A stretch of DNA of 64,000 bases from an uncultured PS1 clade bacterium (lineage in GTDB: Bacteria > Pseudomonadota > Alphaproteobacteria > MED-G09): positions 16,446-80,445 of the forward strand of contig CACOFZ010000004.1 in the NCBI GenBank assembly GCA_902626605.1, written 5' to 3'. How positions within the stretch are numbered: the first letter of the stretch is position 1; each line of letters begins with the position of its first letter. This document shows, in pieces, positions 41,084 through 52,530 of the stretch. The translations under genes and the position numbers were made by a program. Under the pieces are notes generated by a model. The model ran no database searches and was not told the origin of the DNA. It saw only the letters and a list, made by a program, of their open reading frames with translations.

Positions 41084-42550
41084 TTACTCGTAAAATTTTG
41101 AAATTAATGTATTTAAGAGATTTACTCCAAAGCCAGTTGCCCAACTTGTATTGATAGAAGTCTTATCCATGCCTGTTGCTGTTCCAGCAATATCTATATG
41201 AGCCCAAGGCACTTTATTCACAAATCTTTTTAAAAACTGAGCAGCTGTTATTGATCCTGCACCGCCAATGCCAATATTCTTCATATCTGCAAATTTAGAA
41301 TTAATCATTCTATCATAAGACTCTGATAATGGTAATCTCCAAACATTATCACCTGAGACTCTACCAGCATCCATAAGTTTATCTGATAAATCGTCATTAT
41401 TACTAAAAATACCGGCCATTTTATTTCCAAGAGACATAACTATAGCGCCAGTCAATGTTGCTAAATCAATCATTAGTTCAGGTTTATATTTATCTTGAGC
41501 ATACCAAAGAGCGTCAGCTAGAACCAATCTTCCCTCAGCATCAGTATTTTGTATTTCGATAGTTTGACCTGACATTGACTTAATGATATCTCCAGGCTTT
41601 TGAGCAGTTCCATCGGGCATATTTTCTACTAAACCAACAACGCCGACAACATTTACTTTAGCTTTTCTTAGTGCAAGAGCTTTCATTAAACCAACTACTG
41701 CTGCTGATCCCCCCATATCACCAATCATTTCTTCCATTTTATTCCCAGGCTTAAGAGATATTCCGCCAGAGTCAAAACAAACCCCTTTTCCAACAAAGCA
41801 TAATGGTTTAGTTTTTTTACTTTTATTCCCATCCCATTTCATAATAACTAGTTGACTTTCATATTGACTTCCCCGTCCCACTCCTAACAATGACCACATT
41901 CCTAATTTTTTCATTTTTGTTTCATTTAAAACTTCAACTTTTAAACCAAATTTTGAAAGTCCCTTTATTTTTTTTGCATATGCCTCGGGATTAAGAATAT
42001 TACTAGGTTCATTTACTAAATCTCTCGCTAAGAAAATACCTTGAGCTACAGAATTTTTTTGCTTAAATTTATTTTTTAACTTAGCAGCGTTTTTAGAAAT
42101 TATTGTTATTTCATTAATTTGTTTTGTTGCTTTTTTCTTAGTTTTATACTTATCGAATTTATAGGTATTTAATGTTGCACCGAAGCCAATCTCAACTAAA
42201 CTTTCGTCATCAGAAAATTCATTGGCAACAAGTATGCTAACCTTCTTATTTTTAGATTTTGAGGAAATTTGATTAATTTTTCCACCTATAATTGCAAGGT
42301 CATTACCTGATATTAAATTCTTTTGCCCAGGGCTAATTATAATTATTTTAGAAAATGAACTATTTTTACCATTAATAATTTCAAGTGAAGAAAATTTATT
42401 AAATTCAAAATTTTCATTGCTGACAGCATGATTAATTTTACTCATAAGGTTTTTATCTAATTCCCTAAATTCAGAAAGAGATTTTTTATCGGTTATTAAA
42501 GCCAATAATTCATCTTTTTCAGTTAATTTTGAAACAAAACTTACTTTCAT
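41084..42550 (-). CDS. pepA: Leucyl aminopeptidase
   Basis: VGKGVCFDSGGISLKP, NTDAEGRLVLADALWYA; GGAG Shine-Dalgarno before ATG at 42550. Confidence 0.97.
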   Translation of the reverse strand: MKVSFVSKLTEKDELLALITDKKSLSEFRELDKNLMSKINHAVSNENFEFNKFSSLEIINGKNSSFSKIIIISPGQKNLISGNDLAIIGGKINQISSKSKNKKVSILVANEFSDDESLVEIGFGATLNTYKFDKYKTKKKATKQINEITIISKNAAKLKNKFKQKNSVAQGIFLARDLVNEPSNILNPEAYAKKIKGLSKFGLKVEVLNETKMKKLGMWSLLGVGRGSQYESQLVIMKWDGNKSKKTKPLCFVGKGVCFDSGGISLKPGNKMEEMIGDMGGSAAVVGLMKALALRKAKVNVVGVVGLVENMPDGTAQKPGDIIKSMSGQTIEIQNTDAEGRLVLADALWYAQDKYKPELMIDLATLTGAIVMSLGNKMAGIFSNNDDLSDKLMDAGRVSGDNVWRLPLSESYDRMINSKFADMKNIGIGGAGSITAAQFLKRFVNKVPWAHIDIAGTATGMDKTSINTSWATGFGVNLLNTLISKFYE

Positions 42551-42635
42551 TATTTTCTCCAATTATATTCATTAACATCTGTTAACATTATTTAATGATT
42601 AAGGGTATAGTTTGTCGTATATAATACATTATAAA

Positions 42636-43736
42636 ATGAAAAATATTGATAAATACATAATTAGAAAACTTTCATTATCATTTTTTACAGTAATGATTGG
42701 ATTACTCTCGCTTGCATGGCTTAGTCAAGTTCTAAAGCTTCTTGACGAAATAGTCATGAGAGGTGCTGATTTATCGACTTTTTTTATGCTTTCTGTAACA
42801 GTTTTACCAAATATTATTTCTCAAATTACACCTTTGGCAGCATTTATTACATCAGCATTTGTTCTTAATACCATGTCTTCTGACAAAGAAATTATAGTTT
42901 TATTATCATCAGGAATAAGACCGGTTAGACTATTTAAGCCATTTTTATTATTTGGTGCTTCCATAACAATTTTTCTAATTATTTTCTCAATGCTTTTAGG
43001 TCCGAGTGGAATGAGATATACGAAGTTAAAAATTCATGAAATTCGTCACGATTTATCCGGAACCCTTGTAAGAGATGGAATGTTTTCAATGCCTGCGAAA
43101 GGTCTAACAGTATATGCGCATAGAAAAAATAATAATTCAATTGATGGTATACTCGTTCATGATAATAGAAATAGTGATAACCCAATAACCTATTCTGCAG
43201 AGAGAGGATATTTAATCAATGAAAATAATAACCCAAAGCTAATACTTCTGAATGGAAATATCCAGTATAGAAATCTTGTTATTGATGGCCCAGGAATGAC
43301 AACAGTTAGTTTTGAGAAAAATGAATATTTGTTTTCTGATTTTATAACCGAAAATAAAAATTTCAATTTTGATACTAGTCAAAGGTATTTAAGTGACTTG
43401 CTTTTTCCTGATGAAGACGATGAATATGCTAAGACCAGAAAAGGTTTACTTATTGCTGCAGGTAATCATAAAATCGCTCAAATCTCTCATCCAATAATTT
43501 TTATTTTTTTCGCATTTATAGTTTTTATAAATAGCAAATTTGATCGAAGGGAAACAAATAAAAATATTCTAATCCTGACTTTTGGAATTATAAGTTTTCA
43601 AATTTTAGACTTTTTTCTCGCCTCTCAAGCGCAAACTAATTTATCAGCAATTGGGTTTTTATATCTATTTCCATTATTATTTTTTCTTTTGTTGATTTTC
43701 CTGTTTAGAAAAACTTATCAAACAGTGAGCAGTTAA
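42636..43736 (+). CDS. lptF: LPS export ABC transporter permease LptF
   Basis: YjgP/YjgQ family TM topology; paired with lptG and lptD. Confidence 0.93.
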   Translation: MKNIDKYIIRKLSLSFFTVMIGLLSLAWLSQVLKLLDEIVMRGADLSTFFMLSVTVLPNIISQITPLAAFITSAFVLNTMSSDKEIIVLLSSGIRPVRLFKPFLLFGASITIFLIIFSMLLGPSGMRYTKLKIHEIRHDLSGTLVRDGMFSMPAKGLTVYAHRKNNNSIDGILVHDNRNSDNPITYSAERGYLINENNNPKLILLNGNIQYRNLVIDGPGMTTVSFEKNEYLFSDFITENKNFNFDTSQRYLSDLLFPDEDDEYAKTRKGLLIAAGNHKIAQISHPIIFIFFAFIVFINSKFDRRETNKNILILTFGIISFQILDFFLASQAQTNLSAIGFLYLFPLLFFLLLIFLFRKTYQTVSS

Positions 43737-43737
43737 A

Positions 43738-44838
43738 ATGAAATTAAATAATTTATTATCTTTATATTTTTCAAAAAGCTTACTGAAAAATCTTATGTTT
43801 TGTCTATTTATATCTAGCTTTTTCATTTTTTTAATTGATCTTGTTGAATTATCTCGAAGAATAACAAAGTCAAATAATAGTGACTTTCTGCTTGCGCTTG
43901 AGTTAGCAGTATTAAAACTACCTGGAATGATTATAGAGATCTTTCCGTTTATTGTTCTTTTTGCTTCATTGAGTACCTTTTTCTATTTCGCAAAAAGATC
44001 TGAGCTAATAGTTGCTAGATCTAGTGGTTTATCTATTTGGCATTTATTAATCCCTGGAATAAGTTTAATTTTAATAATTGGATTTTTTACAGTAATTTTA
44101 ATTCAACCCTTTATTGCAACAAGTTCGTATAAATTTAAAGAGCTAGAAGCTAAGACTATTAGAGGACAAACTAGTTTAATTACAATTACAGAAAATGGTT
44201 TATGGCTTAAAGATACAGATATAAATAACGATACTTACAGAATAATAAATTCTCAGGGGTTTGATAAAGATGCAAAATATTTAGGAAATGTAATTTTCTT
44301 TAATCACTCAAATACTGGGCAATTAATTAGTAGATATGATGCAGATAAAGTATTTTTAAAACCTAGTTATTGGGAATTAGAGAATGTTTGGGTTTTCAAA
44401 AATTTAGAAAAAACTAAATTTTTAAAGAAAATAGAAATCAGAACTAATTTAACAGCAGAGCAAATTCAAGAAAATTTTGCACCACCAGAAACAATATCTT
44501 TTTGGAATCTACCTGAATTTATTAAAATTGCTGAAAATGCTGGTTTTGCGGCAACTAAACATAAAACTGAATTTCAGTCTTTATTAGCTCTTCCTCTTTT
44601 TCTATGCTCAATGTTAATTATAGCTGCTCCATTTTCAGTCAGGTTTATAAGATCTGAGAATGTAAATTATCTAATTTTATCAGGAATTGTATCTGGTTTA
44701 ATACTATATACTTTTTCAAATGTTATATTTGCATTTGGTGCTTCTGGAAATATTGGCCCTATTCTCTCAGCTTGGTCGCCTCCAATATTAGCAATTCTTT
44801 TAGGAATTACTGCAATCATTTATGTTGAGGAAGGTTAA
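43738..44838 (+). CDS. lptG: LPS export ABC transporter permease LptG
   Basis: YjgP/YjgQ family; follows lptF. Confidence 0.93.
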   Translation: MKLNNLLSLYFSKSLLKNLMFCLFISSFFIFLIDLVELSRRITKSNNSDFLLALELAVLKLPGMIIEIFPFIVLFASLSTFFYFAKRSELIVARSSGLSIWHLLIPGISLILIIGFFTVILIQPFIATSSYKFKELEAKTIRGQTSLITITENGLWLKDTDINNDTYRIINSQGFDKDAKYLGNVIFFNHSNTGQLISRYDADKVFLKPSYWELENVWVFKNLEKTKFLKKIEIRTNLTAEQIQENFAPPETISFWNLPEFIKIAENAGFAATKHKTEFQSLLALPLFLCSMLIIAAPFSVRFIRSENVNYLILSGIVSGLILYTFSNVIFAFGASGNIGPILSAWSPPILAILLGITAIIYVEEG

Positions 44839-47175
44839 ATGAAGAGAGTATTTTTTTTTCTAGTCATTTTTTTTAATCTGAATTCATTAAAAAGTGAAGA
44901 AATAGCTAATTCAATTGAGGCAGATAAAATTGAGTATCTTAATTTGGATGGAAAAATAAAAGCTATCGGATCTGTAAAAATTACTCAAAATGATTATGAG
45001 TTGAATGCCGATGAAATTTCTTTTAATCAAAAAAATAATATTATTGAAGGAAATGGAAATATTACCTTAAAAAAAATTGGAGGTGAAAAAATCTTTGCCT
45101 CAAAAATTAAACTTTCATCAGATTTAAAAGATGGAATTATAGAAAACCCTACACTTCAAACTCCTGATGGAATAAATATTTCATCAGCTTATGCTATTAG
45201 AACAAACGGTAATTCGTTAATCTTAAAAAAAGGAATTTTTTCTCCTTGTAAAGTATGTAGCGATAAAAAACGGAAGTTATCATGGCAAATTAAAGCAAAT
45301 AGAATTATTTATGATGAGAAAGATCAAAATATTACTTATGAGGATGCAAGATTTGAATTATTTGGTATCCCAATCTTTTATGTTCCAATTGCAGCACATC
45401 CCTCTGAAAAAGTTAAAAGAAGAAGTGGTTTTTTAGCTCCAACACTTGGAAGCTCAGGAGATCTTGGTGCAGTTATAAGAATTCCTTATTTTTTCAATCT
45501 CTCCCCACACTATGATCTTACAATTACACCATGGATCGTTACCAAAGGTGCAGCAATAGTTGAAGGTGAATGGAGGCAGAGACTAAAAAGAGGAAGTATT
45601 AATTTTAGTGGAATTATTGCCTCCCCTAACGATCAATTTAAATCAAGAACCGTAAATATAAATGATGACTGGAAAGCAATAATTAATTCTCCCTTTAACA
45701 ACATTGAAGATTTGAGAAAAAATAACAAAAAATTAGTTTTTGAATATGATGATAATACTCATTCAATAAAAAATGTTGAAGTAGCAGAAATTAATGACTC
45801 CAGGCCATCATCAATTGGAGATGCTATTGGTTATGATTATAGGGGTTCATTTAGTGCATCAGGAAATTTTAAATTTGGAAATTGGAATTTAGATTTTAAT
45901 GGAACATTTGTATCAGATGATACTTTTTTAAGAAGATTTAATTTAAATGATGATACCGAAATAAAATCTTATCTATCATTAAACAGGAACTGGAAAAACG
46001 CTCAATTAGAGATAAATTCTCTTCATTTTTCATCGCTTTTACCTGAAAAAGATGGTTCAGAACCTTTAATTTTACCAGAAATAAAATTTCTTTGGGAACC
46101 TAAAAAAATTATATTTGGCGGTATTTCAACAATTAAATTAAACTCTATAGGGATCATTAGAAAAACTGACGGAAATACTTACAGAATCTCAAGTTCTTTG
46201 GATTGGAATAGAAATTTCATTCATGAAAGTGGCAGTATTTTTAAACTTAACATGAATTTTAGAGGAGATTTATACAATACCTCAAAAAAATGGACACCAA
46301 ACAACTCAACAAGAAGATTGCAATCAAATCCTTTTGGAATAGATCAAAATATTTACCGTCTTTTACCATCAATTAGTTTAGAATGGAGGCTCCCATTAAA
46401 AAATACTTCATCCGATACTATAATTGAACCAATTATTCAATTATCATACTCATCAGATGATAAAAAAAATTACAAAATACCCAATGAGGATAGCATTGGG
46501 TTTGAATTAAACTCTCATAATATTTTTGCAAAAAACAGAATGCCTGGTCTTGATTTATGGGAAAAAGGTGGAAGGGTTAATTATGGTTTTAAATTATCTC
46601 ACTTTTTTAATAAAGAAGGTATTTTTACAAGCACGGTTGGACAAAGTTATAAATTCAAAAACCCTGAATTTTTCGATAAAGGCTCAGGCTTAGAAAAAAA
46701 ATTATCAGATTTTATTGTAGATATTTTATTTAAACCAAATAAAGAAATTACTTTCTCCTACAGAGGAAGGTTAGATGAAAATAATATTGATCTCAGAAGA
46801 TCAGAGTTTGATATGTTAATAAATTATGAAAAATGGGGAATTCGAGCTGGTCATGTTTTATTGAATAATATTGAAATTCTTAATTTTGAACAACAGAGGG
46901 AATTGCGCTTTGCTAGTTTTATAAATATCACTGAAAGATGGTTGATACAGTCAGCTATACGTTATGATGAAATTTCAAAAAAATCTTTAAACAATAGAAT
47001 ATCTCTAGTTTATATTGACGATTGTATATCTTTTGAAATAGGATTTAGAAGAAAATTCTCTGAATATAGAGATCTTAAGCCATCTAATTCGTTTATGATT
47101 AAATTTAATGTATTTACATTTGGGGGTGGAACGTTAAATAGTTCAGATCGTATTTCAAAATTGTGGGATAATTAA
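44839..47175 (+). CDS. lptD: LPS assembly protein LptD
   Basis: OstA-like N-terminus (ADKIEYLNLDGKIKAIGSVKITQNDYELNADEISF), PFFNLSPHYDLTITPW-type barrel motif (IPYFFNLSPHYDLTITPWI). Confidence 0.94.
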   Translation: MKRVFFFLVIFFNLNSLKSEEIANSIEADKIEYLNLDGKIKAIGSVKITQNDYELNADEISFNQKNNIIEGNGNITLKKIGGEKIFASKIKLSSDLKDGIIENPTLQTPDGINISSAYAIRTNGNSLILKKGIFSPCKVCSDKKRKLSWQIKANRIIYDEKDQNITYEDARFELFGIPIFYVPIAAHPSEKVKRRSGFLAPTLGSSGDLGAVIRIPYFFNLSPHYDLTITPWIVTKGAAIVEGEWRQRLKRGSINFSGIIASPNDQFKSRTVNINDDWKAIINSPFNNIEDLRKNNKKLVFEYDDNTHSIKNVEVAEINDSRPSSIGDAIGYDYRGSFSASGNFKFGNWNLDFNGTFVSDDTFLRRFNLNDDTEIKSYLSLNRNWKNAQLEINSLHFSSLLPEKDGSEPLILPEIKFLWEPKKIIFGGISTIKLNSIGIIRKTDGNTYRISSSLDWNRNFIHESGSIFKLNMNFRGDLYNTSKKWTPNNSTRRLQSNPFGIDQNIYRLLPSISLEWRLPLKNTSSDTIIEPIIQLSYSSDDKKNYKIPNEDSIGFELNSHNIFAKNRMPGLDLWEKGGRVNYGFKLSHFFNKEGIFTSTVGQSYKFKNPEFFDKGSGLEKKLSDFIVDILFKPNKEITFSYRGRLDENNIDLRRSEFDMLINYEKWGIRAGHVLLNNIEILNFEQQRELRFASFINITERWLIQSAIRYDEISKKSLNNRISLVYIDDCISFEIGFRRKFSEYRDLKPSNSFMIKFNVFTFGGGTLNSSDRISKLWDN

Positions 47176-47193
47176 AATTTTTTAGGTAAAACA

Positions 47194-48426
47194 ATGATAA
47201 AAAAAATTAAATATATATTTTTAATATTTTTTTTAATTGCGAATTTTAATGATAATTTGAAAAGTCAGGATATTCAAGCTATTGCGGTAATTGTGAATGA
47301 TGAAGTGATATCAAGATATGACGTTAATCAAAGAGTAAGGTTAATTTTAGTCACATCAGGAATACCAGCCACTGAAGAAAATGTTAAAAGAATTGAAGAA
47401 CAAGCAATTAAAGCATTGATTGATGAAAAAATACAAATACAAGAAGCAATTAAGTTAGAAGTACCAGAATCGCCTGATGAAATTAACCTGATGTTAGAAA
47501 ATATTGCTAGGGGCAATCAAACTACAGCTGAAGGGATCTTGGAGTCTATTACTAGTCAAGGTGTAAATTCTGAAACTCTTTTAAATCAGATAAAATCTGA
47601 ACTTTTATGGAATAAAATTGTTAGAGGTCGATTTAGCTCTTACATAAATATAAGTGATGAAGAAGTAAATATTATCTATGATAGAACAATTCAAAATATT
47701 AATAACTCACAATATGATATTTCAGAAATTTTTATTGGTTTTGAGAATGAATCTGAAGAAAAAGATGCTAAAGAACTGACAGAAAGGTTAACTGAACAAT
47801 TGAAAAATAATATTGCATTTGAACCGGTAGCACAACAATTCAGTCAAGCCCCATCATCCGGTCAAGGTGGTTTTATAGGCTGGGTGTCCGAAGGACAATT
47901 AGATCCAGATATAATTTCAAATATTAAAAATTTAGAAGTTGGTTCAGTTTCAAATCCTATAAAAACTATAAACGGCTATTATATCATCAAGTTAAATGGG
48001 AAATCTGAAGAAGGTGGAAAAAATCCCATGAAAAATCAATATGACTTAATTTCAGTATCTTTTAATATCGAGGATAAGGCCATGGCTAAAGATTTTTCTG
48101 ATAATTTCATGTCTTGTAAAAGACTAGATGGTCTTCTAGAAAATTATAATCAAAAAGAGGTAAACATTATTGGAAAAAGGCTTCTTCAAGAGTTGCCAAA
48201 AGAACTTCATAAAGAACTTTTAAAGAAAAATGCTGGGAATGCATTGTCCCCAAGATTTTCTGAAGAAAATATTGATATTATATTAATTTGTGATCGCAAA
48301 GATGATATCGGAATTCAGGTAAATAGAGATGTAATTGAAGATAATATTTATTCACAAAAAATGGGTATGATGTCTAGAAGACATCTTCGTGATTTACGTA
48401 GAGATGCTGTCATTGAATACCGATAA
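47194..48426 (+). CDS. surA: Periplasmic peptidyl-prolyl isomerase SurA
   Basis: Signal peptide, AVIVNDEVISRYDVNQR, PpiC domain GQGGFIGWVSEGQLDPDI. Confidence 0.93.
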   Translation: MIKKIKYIFLIFFLIANFNDNLKSQDIQAIAVIVNDEVISRYDVNQRVRLILVTSGIPATEENVKRIEEQAIKALIDEKIQIQEAIKLEVPESPDEINLMLENIARGNQTTAEGILESITSQGVNSETLLNQIKSELLWNKIVRGRFSSYINISDEEVNIIYDRTIQNINNSQYDISEIFIGFENESEEKDAKELTERLTEQLKNNIAFEPVAQQFSQAPSSGQGGFIGWVSEGQLDPDIISNIKNLEVGSVSNPIKTINGYYIIKLNGKSEEGGKNPMKNQYDLISVSFNIEDKAMAKDFSDNFMSCKRLDGLLENYNQKEVNIIGKRLLQELPKELHKELLKKNAGNALSPRFSEENIDIILICDRKDDIGIQVNRDVIEDNIYSQKMGMMSRRHLRDLRRDAVIEYR

Positions 48427-49417
48427 GAAAAATCTTCCGATAGCTATTACTATGGGCGATCCATCTGGAATTAATAGTGAAATAATTCTTAAAGCATTTA
48501 ATAAGATAAGCAATAATAAAGAAATAGATTTTTTTATAATTTGTGATCCAAGCTGGATAAAAAAATCAAAAAAAATTTTTAATATCAATGTTCCATTAAA
48601 TATTATTTCTAAAGAAATTAATATTAAGCAAAATAAACTAAACATACTACCAATTAAAAATAAGGTTTTTTCAAACTTAGGGTCTCCTGATAAAAAAAAT
48701 AATAGAGCTATTATGGAGTCTCTTAACACCTCAATTAATCTTGCAAAAAATAATAAAGTATGTGGAATTGTTACTCTTCCAATTTATAAAAAAAATCTAA
48801 TGGAAGGTAGATCAAGCTTTACAGGTCATACAGAGTATCTTGCAGAAAAGGATAATGGTGAGTCATTAATGATTTTAATGTCAAAAGATTTAAAAGTTGC
48901 AACAATAACTACTCATATTCCGATATCAAAGGTTTCAAAGTCACTTACAAGAAAAAAAATTTCTCAAAAAATAAAAATTCTTCACAAAAGTCTCAGAAGG
49001 GATTTTAATATTAAAAATCCAAAAATAGCTGTTTCATCACTTAATCCTCACTCTGGAGAAGAAGGTAGTATTGGAAAAGAAGAGGTAAAAATAATTATAC
49101 CTTGTATAAATAGTTTTAAGGAAATGGGTATGAAAATTGAGGGTCCATTGCCTGCTGATACACTTTTCTATAAAAAAAACTTAAATAAATTTGATGCAAG
49201 GATTTGTATGTTTCACGATCAAGCCTTAATACCTCTGAAGACAATAGATTTTTATGGAGGAATTAATTTTACTGCTGGATTATCCTTTGTGAGAACTTCC
49301 CCTGATCATGGAACAGCTTTTAATTTAGCTGGAAAAAATAAAGCAAATCCTAAAAGTCTTATATATGCAATAAAACAGGCTTTCATAATTTCAAAAAATA
49401 GAAAAATAGATGAATAG
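48404..49417 (+). CDS. pdxA: 4-hydroxythreonine-4-phosphate dehydrogenase (overlaps the surA 3' end; exact start uncertain)
   Basis: PIAITMGDPSGINSEI, GHTEYLAE, MFHDQALIPLK, FVRTSPDHGTA. Confidence 0.95.
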   Translation: MLSLNTDKKNLPIAITMGDPSGINSEIILKAFNKISNNKEIDFFIICDPSWIKKSKKIFNINVPLNIISKEINIKQNKLNILPIKNKVFSNLGSPDKKNNRAIMESLNTSINLAKNNKVCGIVTLPIYKKNLMEGRSSFTGHTEYLAEKDNGESLMILMSKDLKVATITTHIPISKVSKSLTRKKISQKIKILHKSLRRDFNIKNPKIAVSSLNPHSGEEGSIGKEEVKIIIPCINSFKEMGMKIEGPLPADTLFYKKNLNKFDARICMFHDQALIPLKTIDFYGGINFTAGLSFVRTSPDHGTAFNLAGKNKANPKSLIYAIKQAFIISKNRKIDE

Positions 49418-50240
49418 CGGTAATGATACTCTTAAAAATATTCTTAAAAAATATGATTTAAAGGCTAAAAAAAAATTTGGTCAAAATTTTTTGCATGACA
49501 AAAATATAATAAATCAAATAGTAAGGTCTTCATCATGTGAAAACAATTATGTCGTTGAAGTAGGTCCTGGCCCAGGTTTACTAACAAATGCTATTTTAAA
49601 GAAAAATGTTAAGAAAGTTTTGGTTATTGAAACTGACAAAACCTTTCTTCCTATTTTAGAAAAATTTAAAGAAAATCATTCAAAATTTGATTTTATAATA
49701 AACGATATTCTTAAAATTGATTTAGATAAAATTATCAATGATAAATATTCTGTAATTTCAAACTTACCTTACAATATATCAGTTCCTTTTATTATTTCTT
49801 TAATAGAAAAAGAACATCCAGTTAAATGGGAAAAACTTACCCTTACTGTTCAGAAAGAAGTTGCGGACAGAATGATGGCAAAAATAAATACCAAACAATA
49901 TGGAAGATTGAGTGTTTTAACTCAATGGAGGTGTAAAATCGTTAAAATATGCGAAATTAAGCCAACATGTTTTATTCCGCCTCCTAAAGTTTTATCATCC
50001 GTAATTTCAATAGAACCAAAAAATGATATAAAAGCTCCATTGGTAAAAAATTTTCAAAAAATAGTCTCGCATGCTTTTGGTTTTAGAAGAAAAACACTTA
50101 AAAAAAGTTTATCAAATTTAGATGTTGATATTAATCAACTTGCTGATTTATGTGGAATTGATCTAGGGCTAAGAGCACAAAATTTAAGTATAGATGATTT
50201 TAGTAATTTAGCAGTTGGATATGAAAAACTCTCAAAGTAA
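49410..50240 (+). CDS. rsmA: 16S rRNA dimethyladenosine transferase
   Basis: KKFGQNFLHDKNI, VEVGPGPGLLT, ISNLPYNISVP. Confidence 0.98.
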   Translation: MNSGNDTLKNILKKYDLKAKKKFGQNFLHDKNIINQIVRSSSCENNYVVEVGPGPGLLTNAILKKNVKKVLVIETDKTFLPILEKFKENHSKFDFIINDILKIDLDKIINDKYSVISNLPYNISVPFIISLIEKEHPVKWEKLTLTVQKEVADRMMAKINTKQYGRLSVLTQWRCKIVKICEIKPTCFIPPPKVLSSVISIEPKNDIKAPLVKNFQKIVSHAFGFRRKTLKKSLSNLDVDINQLADLCGIDLGLRAQNLSIDDFSNLAVGYEKLSK

Positions 50241-50876
50241 ATCATCCCTTAAAGATTTTATCATATATTGAATTTTATTTTGTCTCGTTCTTTTTAATCC
50301 TTCAGCAATAAGGATAGAGTTAATTCTTTTTATGCTTTCACTAAAATTTTCGTTAATAATAATATAATCATATTCTGCGTAGTGGCTAATTTCGTCGGAA
50401 GCCTTAGACATTCTTTTTTTTACTGTATCTTCGGTATCTTGATTTCTTTTTAATAATCTTTTCTCTAATTCTTCTGCAGAGGGAGGTAAAACAAAGATTT
50501 TAACTAAATCTTCTTGTACAGAATTCATTAATTGTTGAGTTCCTTGCCAATCAATGTCAAAAAGAATATCTTTTCCTTCTTCAAGTGCATTCATTACAGG
50601 TTGTTTTGGAGTTCCGTAATAATAATCAAAAACTTGAGCATGTTCTAAAAATTCACCTTTATTAAGCATTTCAATAAATTTTTCGTTACTTACAAAAAAA
50701 TAATCATTTTCATTAACCTCTAATGGCCTTGGAGGTCTGGTTGTATAAGATATTGATAAGAATAAATTTTTATTTTCTTTTAACAACTCTCTGGATAAAG
50801 AGGTTTTTCCTGCCCCTGAGGGTGAAGATAAAACAATCATCATTCCTCTTCTATCTTTATTTTGATTACCTTTCAT
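50232..50876 (-). CDS. gmk: Guanylate kinase
   Basis: VLSSPSGAGKTSLSREL, SISYTTRPPRPLEVNENDYFF. Confidence 0.98.
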   Translation of the reverse strand: MKGNQNKDRRGMMIVLSSPSGAGKTSLSRELLKENKNLFLSISYTTRPPRPLEVNENDYFFVSNEKFIEMLNKGEFLEHAQVFDYYYGTPKQPVMNALEEGKDILFDIDWQGTQQLMNSVQEDLVKIFVLPPSAEELEKRLLKRNQDTEDTVKKRMSKASDEISHYAEYDYIIINENFSESIKRINSILIAEGLKRTRQNKIQYMIKSLRDDLL

Positions 50877-50880
50877 GCAT

Positions 50881-52155
50881 TTAATTATAATGATGAGAAA
50901 AGATTAGGGAAGCATTAGTTCCTCCAAATCCAAAAGAATTTGACAATACTGCCTTTATTTCTCTCTCTTTTGCAATATGTGGAACCAAATCAATTTTAGT
51001 TTCTAGAGATGGATTATCTAAATTTATTGTAGGGGGAATAATATTTTCATTCATTGCCATAACGCTAAAAACAGCTTCAATTGCTCCAGCGGCTCCTAAT
51101 AAATGACCTGTAGATGATTTTGTTGATGACATTGATAATCCGTCTATAGCGCTATCAAAAGCTCTTTCTACAGCTCTTAATTCAATCTCATCCCCTAAAG
51201 GTGTAGAAGTTCCATGAGCATTAACATAATTAATTTCTTCTCTGCTTATCCCAGCGTCATCAATAGCCATTAAAATTGATCTATAAGCTCCATCACCATC
51301 CTCTGATGGAGAAGTTATATGAAAAGCATCACCAGATACACCATAACCTTTGAACTCACCATATATTTTTGCATTTCTTGAAAGAGCATGATCCAGCTCC
51401 TCTAAAACTAAAAAACCAGCACCCTCACCCATAACAAAGCCATCTCTGTCTTTATCGTATGGTCTTGATGCTTTCTCTGGAGTATCGTTAAAGTTTGTAC
51501 TTAATGCTCTACTGGCTGAAAATCCAGCCATCCCAATTGGACAAATTGCTGCTTCAGCGCCACCAACTAACATAATATCTGCTTTATTATTTTTTATCAT
51601 TTGCGCACCCTCTCCTATTGAATGAGAGCCTGAGGCACAAGCAGTTACTGCCGCCAAGTTAGGGCCTTTTAAATTATTTTTAATTGAAATTTGACCAGCA
51701 GCTAAATTAATTAAAGCACCAGGAATAAAAAACGGGCTAACTTTTCTAGGCCCTTTTTCATTAAGAAGGAGAGCTGTTTTTTCAATACTTGCTAATCCAC
51801 CTATTCCAGAACCAACTCCTACACCTGCACGAAAATTATCTTCATCAGTTTGAGGTTTCCATCCACTATCTTTAAGGGCCATTTCAGCAGCAGCAATGCC
51901 ATATAAAATAAATGTATCAACTTTCTTTTGATCTTTTTGAGAGATCCAATCATTCGCATTAAAAGATCCATCATTAGCAATTAATCCTTCTCCTAATGGA
52001 ACCTCACAAGCAATTCTACATGGATAGCCAGTTGAATCAAATTTTGAAATAGTTGAAGCACCAGATTTTCCTGAAATTAAATTTTTCCAGCTAGAATTTA
52101 AATCTCCACCAAGAGGAGTTACAGCACCTAACCCAGTAATTACTACTTTACGCAA
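50881..52155 (-). CDS. fabF: Beta-ketoacyl-ACP synthase II
   Basis: VVITGLGAVTPLG, TACASGSHSIGEG, NAHGTSTPLGD, NSFGFGGTNA. Confidence 0.98.
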   Translation of the reverse strand: MRKVVITGLGAVTPLGGDLNSSWKNLISGKSGASTISKFDSTGYPCRIACEVPLGEGLIANDGSFNANDWISQKDQKKVDTFILYGIAAAEMALKDSGWKPQTDEDNFRAGVGVGSGIGGLASIEKTALLLNEKGPRKVSPFFIPGALINLAAGQISIKNNLKGPNLAAVTACASGSHSIGEGAQMIKNNKADIMLVGGAEAAICPIGMAGFSASRALSTNFNDTPEKASRPYDKDRDGFVMGEGAGFLVLEELDHALSRNAKIYGEFKGYGVSGDAFHITSPSEDGDGAYRSILMAIDDAGISREEINYVNAHGTSTPLGDEIELRAVERAFDSAIDGLSMSSTKSSTGHLLGAAGAIEAVFSVMAMNENIIPPTINLDNPSLETKIDLVPHIAKEREIKAVLSNSFGFGGTNASLIFSHHYN

Positions 52156-52177
52156 TTAATTGTACCAGCTTTTAATT

Positions 52178-52414
52178 TTAATTTTTGGCAGAGTCTATAA
52201 AGTTAATAGCATCTCCAACTGAGAGTATAGTTTCAGCTGCATCATCAGGTATTTCGATACCAAATTCTTCCTCAAAAGCCATTACAAGCTCAACCGTATC
52301 TAAACTATCAGCACCAAGATCTTCTATAAAGCTCGCTGAGGCAGTAACTTTATCAGCCTCTACCCCTAAATGCTCAACTACAATTGCTTGGACTTTTTCT
52401 AGTGTATCACTCAT
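52178..52414 (-). CDS. acpP: Acyl carrier protein
   Basis: [22 protein letters not shown]. Confidence 0.99.
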   Translation of the reverse strand: MSDTLEKVQAIVVEHLGVEADKVTASASFIEDLGADSLDTVELVMAFEEEFGIEIPDDAAETILSVGDAINFIDSAKN

Positions 52415-52530
52415 TTTATATTCCCTTTTTTTATTTATAATTTAATTTAATTTATTAATATTGAATTAATACAATGCGACTTAGCATATTGGAACAAGTA
52501 ATACAATAATCTGTTTAAATGAGCCAATAA

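Noticed and set aside
52430-52470. TTTAATTTAATTTAATTT short tandem repeat upstream of acpP
   Set aside because: Likely simple AT-rich composition; no evidence of function.
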